NCBI GenBank assembly: GCA_035519535.1
Contig: DATIWF010000062.1
Span: forward strand, 15,851 to 79,850
Direction of reading: 5' to 3'
Length of the DNA: 64,000 nt
DNA from: DATEGZ01 sp035519535
GTDB lineage: Bacteria > Acidobacteriota > Vicinamibacteria > Vicinamibacterales > SCN-69-37
A model generated the notes under the pieces. The model did not search any database. It was given only the letters and a program-made list of their open reading frames with translations, and was not told the origin of the DNA. Made by a program: the position numbers and the translations under genes. Positions 42,190 through 50,264 of this stretch are shown here, one piece after another; position 1 is the first letter of the stretch; every line of letters starts with the position of its first letter.

Positions 42190-44663
42190 CGCCGCACCCC
42201 CGCGCTCGCCTCGACGCCGGCGTCGGCCTTGCGCGATGACTTGCGCGCCGGCTCGTTCGAGGCGTGACCATCGCCGCCTTCCCACGGCGGCGTGACGAGC
42301 AGCGCCTCGGGCCAGGCGATCGCGGGGAACGCCGACGGCCCGGTGCGCGCGGGCTTGCCGCCGGCTTTGGCCGCGAGCGCGCGCACGATCTTGTCCGGCG
42401 TGATCGGCACTTCGTCCACGCGCACGCCCACCGCGTCGTACACCGCGTTGGCGACCGCCGGCATGATCGGCAGGAGCGGGCCCTGTCCGGCCTCCTTCGC
42501 GCCGAACGGCCCCGCGGGATCCGGGTGCTCGACGAGGTCCGTGACGATGTCCGGCATGTCGAGGCTCGTCGGACTCTTGTATTCGAGGATCGACGGGAAC
42601 TTGTGGACGAGCGCGCCCGACAGCCTCGCCGGCAGCCGGCGAAACGCCTGCTCCTCCATCAGCGCCTCGCCGAGGCCCATGTAGACGCTGCCCTCGACCT
42701 GGCCGCGCACGAGCGTCGGATTGAGCGCGCGGCCGATGTCGTGCGCGATCCACACGCGGGGCACGACCACCCAGCCCGTCTCCGGATCCACCGTCACCTC
42801 GACCACGGCCGCCGTGTACGAGTACGTGGGGGAGGGGCCGACGCCGCCGCCCTTGAACGCCGCGGCGGATTTCGGCGGCGCGTACGAGCCGGTCGTGCCG
42901 ATCGTGCCCACGCGCGCCTCGGCGATGCAGACCGCCTCCTGAAACGTCACGCCCGTCGCGGGATCCGTGCGGTCGAAGACGCGGCGATCGGCGAAGACGA
43001 GCCGTTCCTTCGGGACGTCGAGGCGTGCGGCGACGTGCTCGGCGAGGAGGTCGCGCGCGCGCTCGGCGGCCTGGACCGCGGCGTTGCCCATCATGAGCGT
43101 GACGCGACTCGAGTACGAGCCGAGATCGACCGGCGTGAGATCCGTGTCGCCCGTGACCGCCCGAATGTCGAACGGATCGACGCCCAGAATCTCCGCCACG
43201 CACGCCACCAGCACGTCGTCCGACCCCTGGCCGATCTCGGTGGCGCCGCAGAATGCCGTGACGCCGCCGCTGCGATCGAGCTTGAGCTGGACGCCCGAGT
43301 GCGGCAGGTCGTTCCAGTTGATGGGCAGCCCGGCGCCGGAGAGATAGGACGAACAGGCGAGGCCGATCCCGCGTCCGTACGGCAGCTTGCGAAACCGGTT
43401 CGCCCAGTCAGACCGCTCGGTGACGCGCCGGATGCACTCGGCGAGCCCGATCGTGCCCACACGGAGGAAGTTCGCCGTCAGCGAATCGGCCGGCGCCAGG
43501 TTCCTGAGGCGCAGCTCGGCGGGATCGATCGTCAGCGCCTCGGCAATCTTGTCGAGCTGGATCTCCTGCCCGAACCGGCTTTGCGGCGTGCCATGGCCGC
43601 GCTTCGGCCCGCAGGGCGGCTTGTTGGTGAACGTGCGGCAGCCGCGGAAGCGGTAGCGCGGAATCCGGTACGTCACGGTCTGGAGCGCGCCGGTGTAGAA
43701 GGTGCTCGCGACGCCGTACGATCCGTACGCGCCGCCGTCGAGCAGCGTCTCGAGGTCGATCCCGGTCAGGGTGCCGTCGCTCGTCACGCCCGTGCGGAAC
43801 CGCATCAACACGGGATGGCGCCCGCGATGGCAGTAGAACACCTCCTCGCGCGTGAGGCAGATCTTGACCGGACGATCGAGGATCCACGCAGCCTTCGCGA
43901 CGATGACCTCGTGGTTGAACGGATCGCTCTTGCCGCCGAAGCCGCCGCCGTTCGGCGTCGCGATCACGCGAATGTGTGCGGCCGGCATCGCCAGCGCCTT
44001 CGCCAGCGCGCGGTGCAGGTAATGCGGCGTCTGCGTGCTCGAGTACACGACGAGCTTGCCGTCCGGATCCTTGGTCGCGACCGCGGCGTGCTGCTCGATC
44101 GGCAGGTGCGTGTTGCCTTCGTAGAAGAACACGTCGTCGAACACGCGATCGGCGCCGGCGAGCGCGGCGTCGACGTCGCCAAACTGCAGGGCGACGGCCT
44201 TGTGGACGTTGCCGCCGTCGCCGTAGTCGTGGATCCTCGGCTCCGGATGCGCCAGGCTCTCCTCGGGCGAAGCCAGCGTGCGCAGCGGCTCGTACTCGAC
44301 CTCGATCGACTCGACGGCGTCGGCGGCCGTGGACTCGTCGCGCGCGACGACCGCCGCCACGGGATCGCCGACGAACCGCACCTTGTCCCGGCAGAGCGCG
44401 TGCTCGTCGTGACTCACGGGCAGCACGCCATACGCAATCGGAAACGCCTCGCCGGTCAGCACGAGATGCACGCCCGGATGGGCCGCGGCCTTCGATGTGT
44501 CGACCCGGACGATGCGTGCGTGGGGGTGGGGCGACCGGAGCAGCTTGCAGTGGACCATGCGCGGCAGAACGATGTCGTCCGCGTATCGCGTCTGGCCGGT
44601 GACCTTGGCGCGGCCGTCCACGCGCTGCCGCGCGCGCCCGATGATCCGCGTCGACTCGGTCAT
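42186..44663 (-). CDS. Molybdopterin large subunit, 4-hydroxybenzoyl-CoA reductase alpha-like
   Basis: 825 residues from ATG 44663, which overlaps the 2Fe-2S subunit stop by ATGA. The xanthine-oxidase layout is clear: GRARQRVDGRAKVTGQTRYADD at the start, GGGFGGKSDPFNHEV (about 230), and the segment TFTNKPPCGPKRGHGTPQSRF, a form seen in 4-hydroxybenzoyl-CoA reductase-like members. The molybdenum cofactor enters here; the late GAKEAGQGPLLPIMPAVANAVYDA (about 720) holds the conserved Glu region. Together with the two small subunits it forms a heterohexamer in relatives. Substrate not established. Confidence 0.88.
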   Translation of the reverse strand: MTESTRIIGRARQRVDGRAKVTGQTRYADDIVLPRMVHCKLLRSPHPHARIVRVDTSKAAAHPGVHLVLTGEAFPIAYGVLPVSHDEHALCRDKVRFVGDPVAAVVARDESTAADAVESIEVEYEPLRTLASPEESLAHPEPRIHDYGDGGNVHKAVALQFGDVDAALAGADRVFDDVFFYEGNTHLPIEQHAAVATKDPDGKLVVYSSTQTPHYLHRALAKALAMPAAHIRVIATPNGGGFGGKSDPFNHEVIVAKAAWILDRPVKICLTREEVFYCHRGRHPVLMRFRTGVTSDGTLTGIDLETLLDGGAYGSYGVASTFYTGALQTVTYRIPRYRFRGCRTFTNKPPCGPKRGHGTPQSRFGQEIQLDKIAEALTIDPAELRLRNLAPADSLTANFLRVGTIGLAECIRRVTERSDWANRFRKLPYGRGIGLACSSYLSGAGLPINWNDLPHSGVQLKLDRSGGVTAFCGATEIGQGSDDVLVACVAEILGVDPFDIRAVTGDTDLTPVDLGSYSSRVTLMMGNAAVQAAERARDLLAEHVAARLDVPKERLVFADRRVFDRTDPATGVTFQEAVCIAEARVGTIGTTGSYAPPKSAAAFKGGGVGPSPTYSYTAAVVEVTVDPETGWVVVPRVWIAHDIGRALNPTLVRGQVEGSVYMGLGEALMEEQAFRRLPARLSGALVHKFPSILEYKSPTSLDMPDIVTDLVEHPDPAGPFGAKEAGQGPLLPIMPAVANAVYDAVGVRVDEVPITPDKIVRALAAKAGGKPARTGPSAFPAIAWPEALLVTPPWEGGDGHASNEPARKSSRKADAGVEASAGVRR

Positions 44664-45130
44664 CGCATCTTCTCCGCGGCGGCCTCGACGGCCTCGAAGA
44701 TCTGCAGATACCCCGTGCAGCGGCACAGGTTGCCGGACAGCGCCTCGCGAATCCGATCGCGCGAGGGCGACGGCTCGCGGTCGAGCAGCGCCTTGGCCGT
44801 GACCAGAATGCCGGGCGTGCAGTAGCCGCACTGCGCGCCGCCGAGCGCCGCGCACGCCTCCTGCAGCGGATGCAGGCGCCCGTCGGCAGCCAGGCCCTCG
44901 ATCGTCGTGATCCGGCAGCCGTCGTAGTCCGCAGCCAGCGCGAGACACGACAGCGCCGGCTCGTCATCGACCAGGACCGCGCACGCCCCGCACTCGCCGA
45001 GCTCGCAGCCGTGTTTCGTGCCCGTGAGCTGCAGGTCTTCGCGCAGCACCTCGAGCAGCGTTTTCGTGCCGTCGATCAAGAGCTCGACCCGCTCGCCGTT
45101 CACCGTCAGCCTGATTCGAAGCTTGTTCAC
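44660..45130 (-). CDS. 2Fe-2S subunit of the molybdenum hydroxylase
   Basis: 156 residues from GTG 45130. The plant-type ferredoxin cysteines (CELGECGACAVLVDDEPALSC, about 44-64) and the second cluster (QCGYCTPG and NLCRCTG, about 104-145) are complete, giving two 2Fe-2S clusters. GAG lies about 6 bases before GTG, which overlaps the TetR stop by GTGA. All four genes of this operon are joined by 4-base overlaps. Confidence 0.92.
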   Translation of the reverse strand: MNKLRIRLTVNGERVELLIDGTKTLLEVLREDLQLTGTKHGCELGECGACAVLVDDEPALSCLALAADYDGCRITTIEGLAADGRLHPLQEACAALGGAQCGYCTPGILVTAKALLDREPSPSRDRIREALSGNLCRCTGYLQIFEAVEAAAEKMR

Positions 45131-45813
45131 GTCGGCTCCTGTTCGTCTCGGGGCGCGTGGACCAGCCGCAGCGGCTGGCGGGCGGCGCGCGGCCGCGCGC
45201 TGATCCCACGGACCAGAAAATCCGCGATGGCGGCACCGACGTCCGCGCCGGTCGTCCCGCCCTCGGGCCGGAACCACGTCGCGGTCCAGTTCACGGCGCC
45301 GAGCATCGCGCGGGTGACGAGGGCCGGATCGACGCGGATGAACTCGCCGCCGGCGATGCCGTCGCTCACGATCCGCCGGACGGCGCGCTCGTACCGATCG
45401 CGCTTGATCACCACGCGGCCGCGGAGCATTGGAGGGAGCGCCCCGACCTCCAGGTGCGCCGTGGCGCCCTCGACATCGTCGAGCAGTGTGCGTGCGTGCG
45501 ACGCGAGGACGGCCCCGAGCCGCTCGCCGGCGTGCCGGGAGGTCCGCCGCGCGTGCGCCACGGCCGAAAAAAGCCGGTCAAGCGTCCGGTCCTGACAGTA
45601 GTAGAGGATCTCGTCCTTGCCGCGGAAGTAGTGGTACAGGTTGGCGGGCGATAGATCCGCCGCCTCGGCGATCTCACGCATGCCGGTGTCCGCGAAGCCG
45701 CGGTCGCGGAAGATCCGGGCGGCCGCGCGCAGAATCGCGTCCCGCCGGGCATCGCGGCGGCGCGCCCGCCGGGGAGACGGCAAAAGCGAACGGCTGTTCG
45801 AAGATCGAACCAC
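45127..45813 (-). CDS. TetR-family regulator of the molybdenum hydroxylase operon
   Basis: 228 residues. The HTH is clear (ARRDAILRAAARIFRDRGFADTGMREIAEAADLSPANLYHYFRGKDEIL, about 22-70), and the rest is a ligand-binding helical domain. Starting GTG 45813 sits inside the candidate operator; a TTG further in (about 45784-45786) is an alternative start. It is first in the operon with the hydroxylase genes, overlapping the 2Fe-2S gene by GTGA, so regulator and enzyme are made from one transcript. Confidence 0.87.
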   Translation of the reverse strand: MVRSSNSRSLLPSPRRARRRDARRDAILRAAARIFRDRGFADTGMREIAEAADLSPANLYHYFRGKDEILYYCQDRTLDRLFSAVAHARRTSRHAGERLGAVLASHARTLLDDVEGATAHLEVGALPPMLRGRVVIKRDRYERAVRRIVSDGIAGGEFIRVDPALVTRAMLGAVNWTATWFRPEGGTTGADVGAAIADFLVRGISARPRAARQPLRLVHAPRDEQEPT

Positions 45814-45826
45814 CGTTCACATACTA
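45788..45826 (-). promoter_or_regulatory. Nested palindrome at the TetR start codon with -10 element
   Basis: Outer arms GAACGG (45788-45793) and CCGTTC (45813-45818) and inner arms GTTCGA (45796-45801) and TCGAAC (45805-45810) are symmetric about 45803. On the minus strand TAGTAT (45821-45826) lies 7 bases before GTG 45813 and would place transcription start at the start codon, so repressor binding would block initiation directly. Confidence 0.5.
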
Positions 45827-45833
45827 GCGCAGA

Positions 45834-45861
45834 TTTGCCCTCTGCCTTCTGCCCTCTGCCT
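45834..45861. repeat. Heptad repeat tract, consensus TCTGCCN
   Basis: Four consecutive units: TTTGCCC, TCTGCCT, TCTGCCC and TCTGCCT, between the TetR promoter and the 3' end of the EVE gene. Confidence 0.6.
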
Positions 45862-45863
45862 TC

Positions 45864-46268
45864 TTACGCGTCCGCCATCTTCAGAATCGCGTCCCACGTG
45901 CGCTGATCCACGGGCATCACCGAGAGCCGGGGCATGTACGTGAGCGGAAAGTCCTTGAAGCGCCGATCGGCCTTGATTGCGGCCAGGGTGACCGGACGCT
46001 TGAGCTTCTTCACCGGCACGAGATCGACGACGTGGGCCTTCCCGGTCTTGTCCTTCGGGTCGGGACGCGCGTCGCCCGCGGCGCGCGCGATCGCGACGAC
46101 GGCCTTTTCGCTGCCGGTGTGGTAGTAGAAGACGAGATCGCCCTTGCGGATGCTCCGCAAATGCTTCTGGGCCAGCGGGTTCCTCACGCCGCTCCACTCG
46201 GTGCCGCCGTCCTTCACGAACGCGTCGTACCCATAGTGGTCCGGTTCTTCTTTCACCAGGAAAGGCAT
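45864..46268 (-). CDS. EVE-domain protein (PUA-like)
   Basis: 134 residues from ATG 46268, chosen because EVE proteins start near MPFLVKEEPDHYGYDAF; longer starts add residues not in the family. The motifs TEWSGVRNPLAQKHLRSIRKGDLVFYYHTG and the C-terminal FKDFPLTYMPRLSVMPV fit. EVE/PUA domains bind modified bases in DNA or RNA; many are tied to restriction or RNA modification. It stands alone here on the minus strand. No strong SD. Confidence 0.9.
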   Translation of the reverse strand: MPFLVKEEPDHYGYDAFVKDGGTEWSGVRNPLAQKHLRSIRKGDLVFYYHTGSEKAVVAIARAAGDARPDPKDKTGKAHVVDLVPVKKLKRPVTLAAIKADRRFKDFPLTYMPRLSVMPVDQRTWDAILKMADA

Positions 46269-46439
46269 ATGGGTCCGGAGCATACCACTCATGAATCACG
46301 CGCGATTGTTCCCGGACGGGACACTTTCGTGGAGCGTAACGTGCTTTCCATTTGCGAGCGGGAGTAGACTCCAAGACGGCTTCTCGACGCTCTCCAGCGT
46401 GGCAAGGGTCTTGCTGAATCAGGCGATGGAGGCACTACC

Positions 46440-46823
46440 ATGCGTCGAAACGTTCTCATCATCACTTTCCTGGCCGCACTCGTCGGAGGCGCGTCTGCCT
46501 GCGGCTCCAGCTACGGCTCGTCCAACATGCCGAGCGCCACGCCGATCCCCTCGGGACCGAATACCGTGCTCGTGCCAAACGGTGCGTATCTCGGGCCCGG
46601 GCCGGGATTCGCGCCGAACACCATCACGGTGGCTGCGGGCACGACCGTCATGTTCGGCAACAACGACGTCACCGCGCACACGACGACCGCGGATGGCGGT
46701 CAGTGGAACTCGAACAACCTGAATTCAGGGCAGACGTTCTCGGTGAAGCTGGACACGCCGGGGACGTACAAGTACCACTGCTCGATTCACTCGTTCATGA
46801 ACGGGACGATCGTCGTCCAGTAG
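46440..46823 (+). CDS. Exported cupredoxin (plastocyanin-like)
   Basis: 127 residues. A lipoprotein signal ends at Cys21 (GASAC). After a Ser/Pro-rich linker, the fold carries His80 (TAHTTT), Cys114, His117 and Met120 (YHCSIHSFM), the complete type-1 copper site. It is likely a membrane-anchored electron carrier. The last 29 bases overlap the convergent HxlR gene. Confidence 0.9.
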   Translation: MRRNVLIITFLAALVGGASACGSSYGSSNMPSATPIPSGPNTVLVPNGAYLGPGPGFAPNTITVAAGTTVMFGNNDVTAHTTTADGGQWNSNNLNSGQTFSVKLDTPGTYKYHCSIHSFMNGTIVVQ

Positions 46824-47145
46824 CCCGCGCCGGATCGGGCAGCCACTTCTGGGCCCAGGCCGCGACGGCATCGAGCGATCGCTGCAGCTCGCGGCCCTTG
46901 GCCGTCAGCGCGTACTCCACACGCACGGGCGCGGTCGGGAGCACCGACCGCGTCACCAGTCCCTCCTTCTCGAGGACCTGGAGCCGCTCGGAGAGCATCC
47001 GGTCGCTGATCTGCGGGATCGACTCGGCGAGCTCCGCGAACCGCGCGGGCCCCGCCAGCAGGAGCTGGAGGATCGCGCCGGTCCACCGGCTGCCGACCAG
47101 CTCGATGGCCCGGTGAAACCGCGGACAGAGCGTGCGGGAGATCAC
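46795..47145 (-). CDS. HxlR-family transcriptional regulator
   Basis: 116 residues from GTG 47145. Typical opening CPRFHRAIELVGSRWTGAILQLLLAGPARFAELAESIPQISDRMLSERLQVLEKEGLV is the winged-helix HxlR domain, with an N-terminal Cys (Cys7) at the position that senses oxidants in several members. It is divergent from yceI, whose promoter region carries inverted and palindromic TAACTA-type repeats, its likely operator. Confidence 0.9.
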   Translation of the reverse strand: MISRTLCPRFHRAIELVGSRWTGAILQLLLAGPARFAELAESIPQISDRMLSERLQVLEKEGLVTRSVLPTAPVRVEYALTAKGRELQRSLDAVAAWAQKWLPDPARATGRRSSRS

Positions 47146-47172
47146 GCGCCTAGCTTACCAGATGAAAGCGAC

Positions 47173-47219
47173 TTGACTTCAGTAACTAATAATTCTATAG
47201 TAGCTACTTACTAGTTAGT
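47173..47219 (+). promoter_or_regulatory. Sigma-70-type promoter and operator of yceI
   Basis: TTGACT (47173-47178), 17-base spacer, TATAGT (47196-47201). TAACTA (47183-47188) and TAGTTA (47212-47217) form an inverted repeat across the promoter; the ACTAGT-centred near-palindrome at 47206-47219 follows the -10. The region is AT-rich and lies between divergent HxlR and yceI, so it likely binds HxlR. Confidence 0.65.
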
Positions 47220-47243
47220 CACACGCTGGCAGGAGGAGAGATC

Positions 47244-47789
47244 ATGTTCACGACTTGGAGAATTGACCCGGCCCACACCGAGGCGGCGTTCGCCGTCCGG
47301 CACCTGATGATTTCGACCGTTCGCGGCCGCTTCAGCGACGTGAAGGGCGACGTCGTCCTCGACGGTGAGGACTTCGGCACGGCGCGGTTCGACGTCACGA
47401 TCCCGACCGCCACCGTGGACACGCGCGAGCCGCAGCGCGATCAGCACCTGCGATCCGCCGATTTCTTCGACGTGGAGAAGTTCCCCGTCATGACGTTCTC
47501 GAGCCGCGAGGTCGCGCGCGCCGGCGACGCCTACCGCGTGATGGGCGACCTGACGATCCGCGGCATCACCCGGCCTGTGACGTTCGACGTCAGCCACGAG
47601 GGACGCGTGCGCGACCCGTGGGGTGGGGAGCGCGCCGGCTTCTCGGCGACGACCGTCATCAACCGCAAGGACTTCGGGTTGGTGTGGAACGCGGTGCTCG
47701 AGGCAGGCGGCGTCGTGGTGGGCGACGAGGTCAGGATTTCGGTGGATCTCGAGCTGGTCAAACAGGCGTCGGCGTCGGCGGCGGCCTGA
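47244..47789 (+). CDS. YceI-family polyisoprenoid-binding-like protein
   Basis: 181 residues. Motifs WRIDPAHTEAAFAVRHLMISTVRGRF, the central ATVDTREPQRDQHLRSADFFDVEKFPVMTFSS and GDLTIRGITRPVTFDVSHEG identify the YceI lipocalin-like beta-barrel that binds isoprenoid lipids. No signal peptide is visible, so this copy is likely cytoplasmic. SD GGAGGAGAG lies before ATG 47244. It is under the HxlR-like promoter. Confidence 0.93.
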   Translation: MFTTWRIDPAHTEAAFAVRHLMISTVRGRFSDVKGDVVLDGEDFGTARFDVTIPTATVDTREPQRDQHLRSADFFDVEKFPVMTFSSREVARAGDAYRVMGDLTIRGITRPVTFDVSHEGRVRDPWGGERAGFSATTVINRKDFGLVWNAVLEAGGVVVGDEVRISVDLELVKQASASAAA

Positions 47790-47895
47790 GCTGTAGAGGA
47801 GTGTGGGCGGCAGGCGGCGTCCGCGGACGGACGAATCTGTCCCGGCGCGCGCGACGAGCCGAAAACAAGGTAAGGTACTCTGCAGGGATTCCCCG

Positions 47896-48696
47896 ATGGC
47901 CTCGAGTCGTTTGTCGCGCGCCCGCGTCCTGTGGGTCGCGACCTGCCTGGCCGTCGTCGCGTTCACGACGGCGGCGCCGGCGCAGCGATTCGGACCGCAA
48001 TTCGGATTCGAGCCGACGATCACCCACTCGCGATACGACGGCAAGTTCGCGCTGGCGCGCTTGAAGTACACGACGGGGCCCGGCGGCTACTACTACATGG
48101 GGCTTCCGGCCTGGGCCCACGGCTACCCGAAGGCCGAGAACAACCTCATGCAGATTCTCGACTCCATCACGGCCGTCCATCCACATGTGACGGACACCGT
48201 CGTGGTCGAGCTCGACGACCCGGAGCTCACGAGATACCCGGTCGCATACATGACCGAAGCGGGCTACTGGGTGATGAACGACAAGGAGGCGGCCGGGCTG
48301 CGCGCGTACTTCCTCAAGGGCGGCTTCGTCATTTTCGATGACTTCCGCCCGCCGCCCCGCGGCGGCGGCGGCTGGGAGAACTTCGAGTCGAACATGATGC
48401 GCATCCTGCCCGGCGTGAAGTTCTTCGACCTGGACGCGTCGTCGCCCATCTTCCACTGCTTCTTCGACATCAACGAGCTGCAGATCATCCCGCAGTTCTA
48501 CGATTACGGCGCCCCGGTCCTGCGCGCGATCTATCAGGACAACGATCCGAGCAAGCGGATCATGGCCGTCATCAACTTCAATACGGACGTCTCGAATTTC
48601 TGGGAGTTCTCCGGCGAGGGACTCCGGCCGGTGCCGGAGTCGAATGAAGCCTACAAACTTGGCGTGAACTACATCATCTACGGCCTGACGCACTGA
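47896..48696 (+). CDS. DUF4159-domain secreted protein
   Basis: 266 residues from ATG 47896. A signal peptide (about 1-30) is followed by the DUF4159 pattern FALARLKYTTGPGGYYY, VAYMTEAGYWVMNDKEAAGLRAYFLKGGFVIFDDF, MMRILPGVKFFDLD and HCFFDI. In Acidobacteria such proteins often occur near MoxR/VWA clusters; function unknown. TACTCT (47876-47881) is a -10 candidate 14 bases before ATG. Confidence 0.88.
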   Translation: MASSRLSRARVLWVATCLAVVAFTTAAPAQRFGPQFGFEPTITHSRYDGKFALARLKYTTGPGGYYYMGLPAWAHGYPKAENNLMQILDSITAVHPHVTDTVVVELDDPELTRYPVAYMTEAGYWVMNDKEAAGLRAYFLKGGFVIFDDFRPPPRGGGGWENFESNMMRILPGVKFFDLDASSPIFHCFFDINELQIIPQFYDYGAPVLRAIYQDNDPSKRIMAVINFNTDVSNFWEFSGEGLRPVPESNEAYKLGVNYIIYGLTH

Positions 48697-48878
48697 GGCG
48701 GGCCGTTACTGCCCTCCAGCTCGCGCCCTCGGCGCGGCGCCGCCCGGTTCAACTCGTTCGATCCGAATGTGAAGTCGGCGCCACTCGCATGCAGTATCGG
48801 CGCGCCCGCCCTGCGGTAAACGGCGGCGTGCGTTCTGCGGTCTATGGCTAGTACCAGTGCTCTGCCGCGAGTCATTTC

Positions 48879-50240
48879 ATGCGCCGTCTCATCGTTCTCA
48901 TCGTCGTGTTCGTGGCCGCCACCGCCGGCGTGGTCGGCTACTTGAAGTTCTATCGAATACAGCCGGCGCCCCTGATCATCACGGCGGCCGCCGCACGAGG
49001 CGACATCACCGAGGCGGCGGTCGCGACCGGTACCATCAGCGCCCTGCGCACCGTCGATGTCGGCACGCAGGTGTCCGGGATCGTCAAGAAGCTCTACGTG
49101 GACTTCAATTCGATCGTCCACAAGGACGAGCTGATCGCCGAGCTCGATCCGGCAAACGCCCAGGAGGAAGTCGACCAGGCGGAAGCGTCGCGGGAGCGCG
49201 CGGAGATTGATCTGGAGCAGGCGGACGCGGCGCTCGACATCGATCGGCGCAACTTCGATCGTGCCGTGAGCCTGCGCACGCGTGAGCTCGACACGCAGCA
49301 GGACCTCGACCAGGCGACGCTGCAGGTCAAGGAAGACGAGGCCGTGATCAAACAGGATCAGGCCGCTATCAGCATTGCCGATGCCAACCTCGAGCAGGCG
49401 AAGGTCGATCTCGGGTACTGCACGATCCGGTCGCCGATCGACGGCGTCGTGATTTCCCGGAACGTGGACGAGGGTCAGACGGTGGCCGCGCGCCTGGCGG
49501 CGCCGACGCTGTACGTCCTTGCGACCGATCTGACGCACCTGCAGCTGGTCGCAGACGTCGACGAATCGGACGTCAGCCGGATTCGCGCCGGCCAGACCGT
49601 GACGTTCACGGTGGACGCGTATGCCGGCCGCCAGTTTCCCGCGACCGTCACGAGCGTTCGCCTCAACGCGACGAGCACCAACAACGTCGTCACCTATCAG
49701 GTCGTGATCGATGTACCGAATCCGGATCTGCGGCTGATGCCGGGCATGACGGCGACCGTCGACGTCAAGATCTGGCAGGTCAACGACGTCCTGCGCGTCC
49801 AGTCGGCCGCCCTGCGCTTCCGGCCGTCTGATGACGTCTTCGCTGCCTTCGGACAGCCCGTGCCCCCCGAGGCGCGCATGAAGCCCGGCGTTGGCGGCCG
49901 CGCCATGACGACGGCTGTGGCGGATCACCCGGTGTCGGACAAGCCCGTCGTCGGGACCCAGGGCGGCATCATCGACGAGTTCTATCAGCCTGTCCCGCGG
50001 CCAAGCGCATCCGGCCTGGTCTGGGTGATGGACCAGGGCCGCTTGAAGCCGGTCGAAGTGCGCACCGGCATCACGGACGGCACCTGGACGGAGCTCACGG
50101 ACGGAGGCATTCAGGAAGGCGACGCCGTCGTCACGAACATCATTCTGCCGGCGATGCTCCACAAGGCGCCGGTGTCGACATCGAATCCGCTCATGCCGCC
50201 CGGTCGAGGGGCCGGGCTTCCCCGCCCGAACGGGCGGTGA
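48879..50240 (+). CDS. HlyD/MacA-type periplasmic adaptor protein
   Basis: 453 residues. N-terminal anchor helix (about 3-20), biotinyl-lipoyl-like half (GTISALRTVDVGTQVSGIVKKLYVDFNSIVHK), long coiled coil rich in Glu/Gln (about 90-190: EASRERAEIDLEQADAALDI...), second lipoyl half (VISRNVDEGQTVAA) and beta-barrel. C-terminal ~90 residues are extended and Pro-rich. It would link an inner-membrane pump with an outer-membrane channel; no pump or TolC gene is adjacent, so the partner is elsewhere. Confidence 0.88.
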   Translation: MRRLIVLIVVFVAATAGVVGYLKFYRIQPAPLIITAAAARGDITEAAVATGTISALRTVDVGTQVSGIVKKLYVDFNSIVHKDELIAELDPANAQEEVDQAEASRERAEIDLEQADAALDIDRRNFDRAVSLRTRELDTQQDLDQATLQVKEDEAVIKQDQAAISIADANLEQAKVDLGYCTIRSPIDGVVISRNVDEGQTVAARLAAPTLYVLATDLTHLQLVADVDESDVSRIRAGQTVTFTVDAYAGRQFPATVTSVRLNATSTNNVVTYQVVIDVPNPDLRLMPGMTATVDVKIWQVNDVLRVQSAALRFRPSDDVFAAFGQPVPPEARMKPGVGGRAMTTAVADHPVSDKPVVGTQGGIIDEFYQPVPRPSASGLVWVMDQGRLKPVEVRTGITDGTWTELTDGGIQEGDAVVTNIILPAMLHKAPVSTSNPLMPPGRGAGLPRPNGR

Positions 50241-50252
50241 CCAAAGAACCGC

Positions 50253-50258
50253 TACACT
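50253..50258 (+). promoter_or_regulatory. -10 element of the M28 peptidase gene
   Basis: TACACT ends 6 bases before GTG 50265, placing transcription start at or next to the start codon, so the mRNA may be leaderless. Confidence 0.4.
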
Positions 50259-50264
50259 TGGCGC

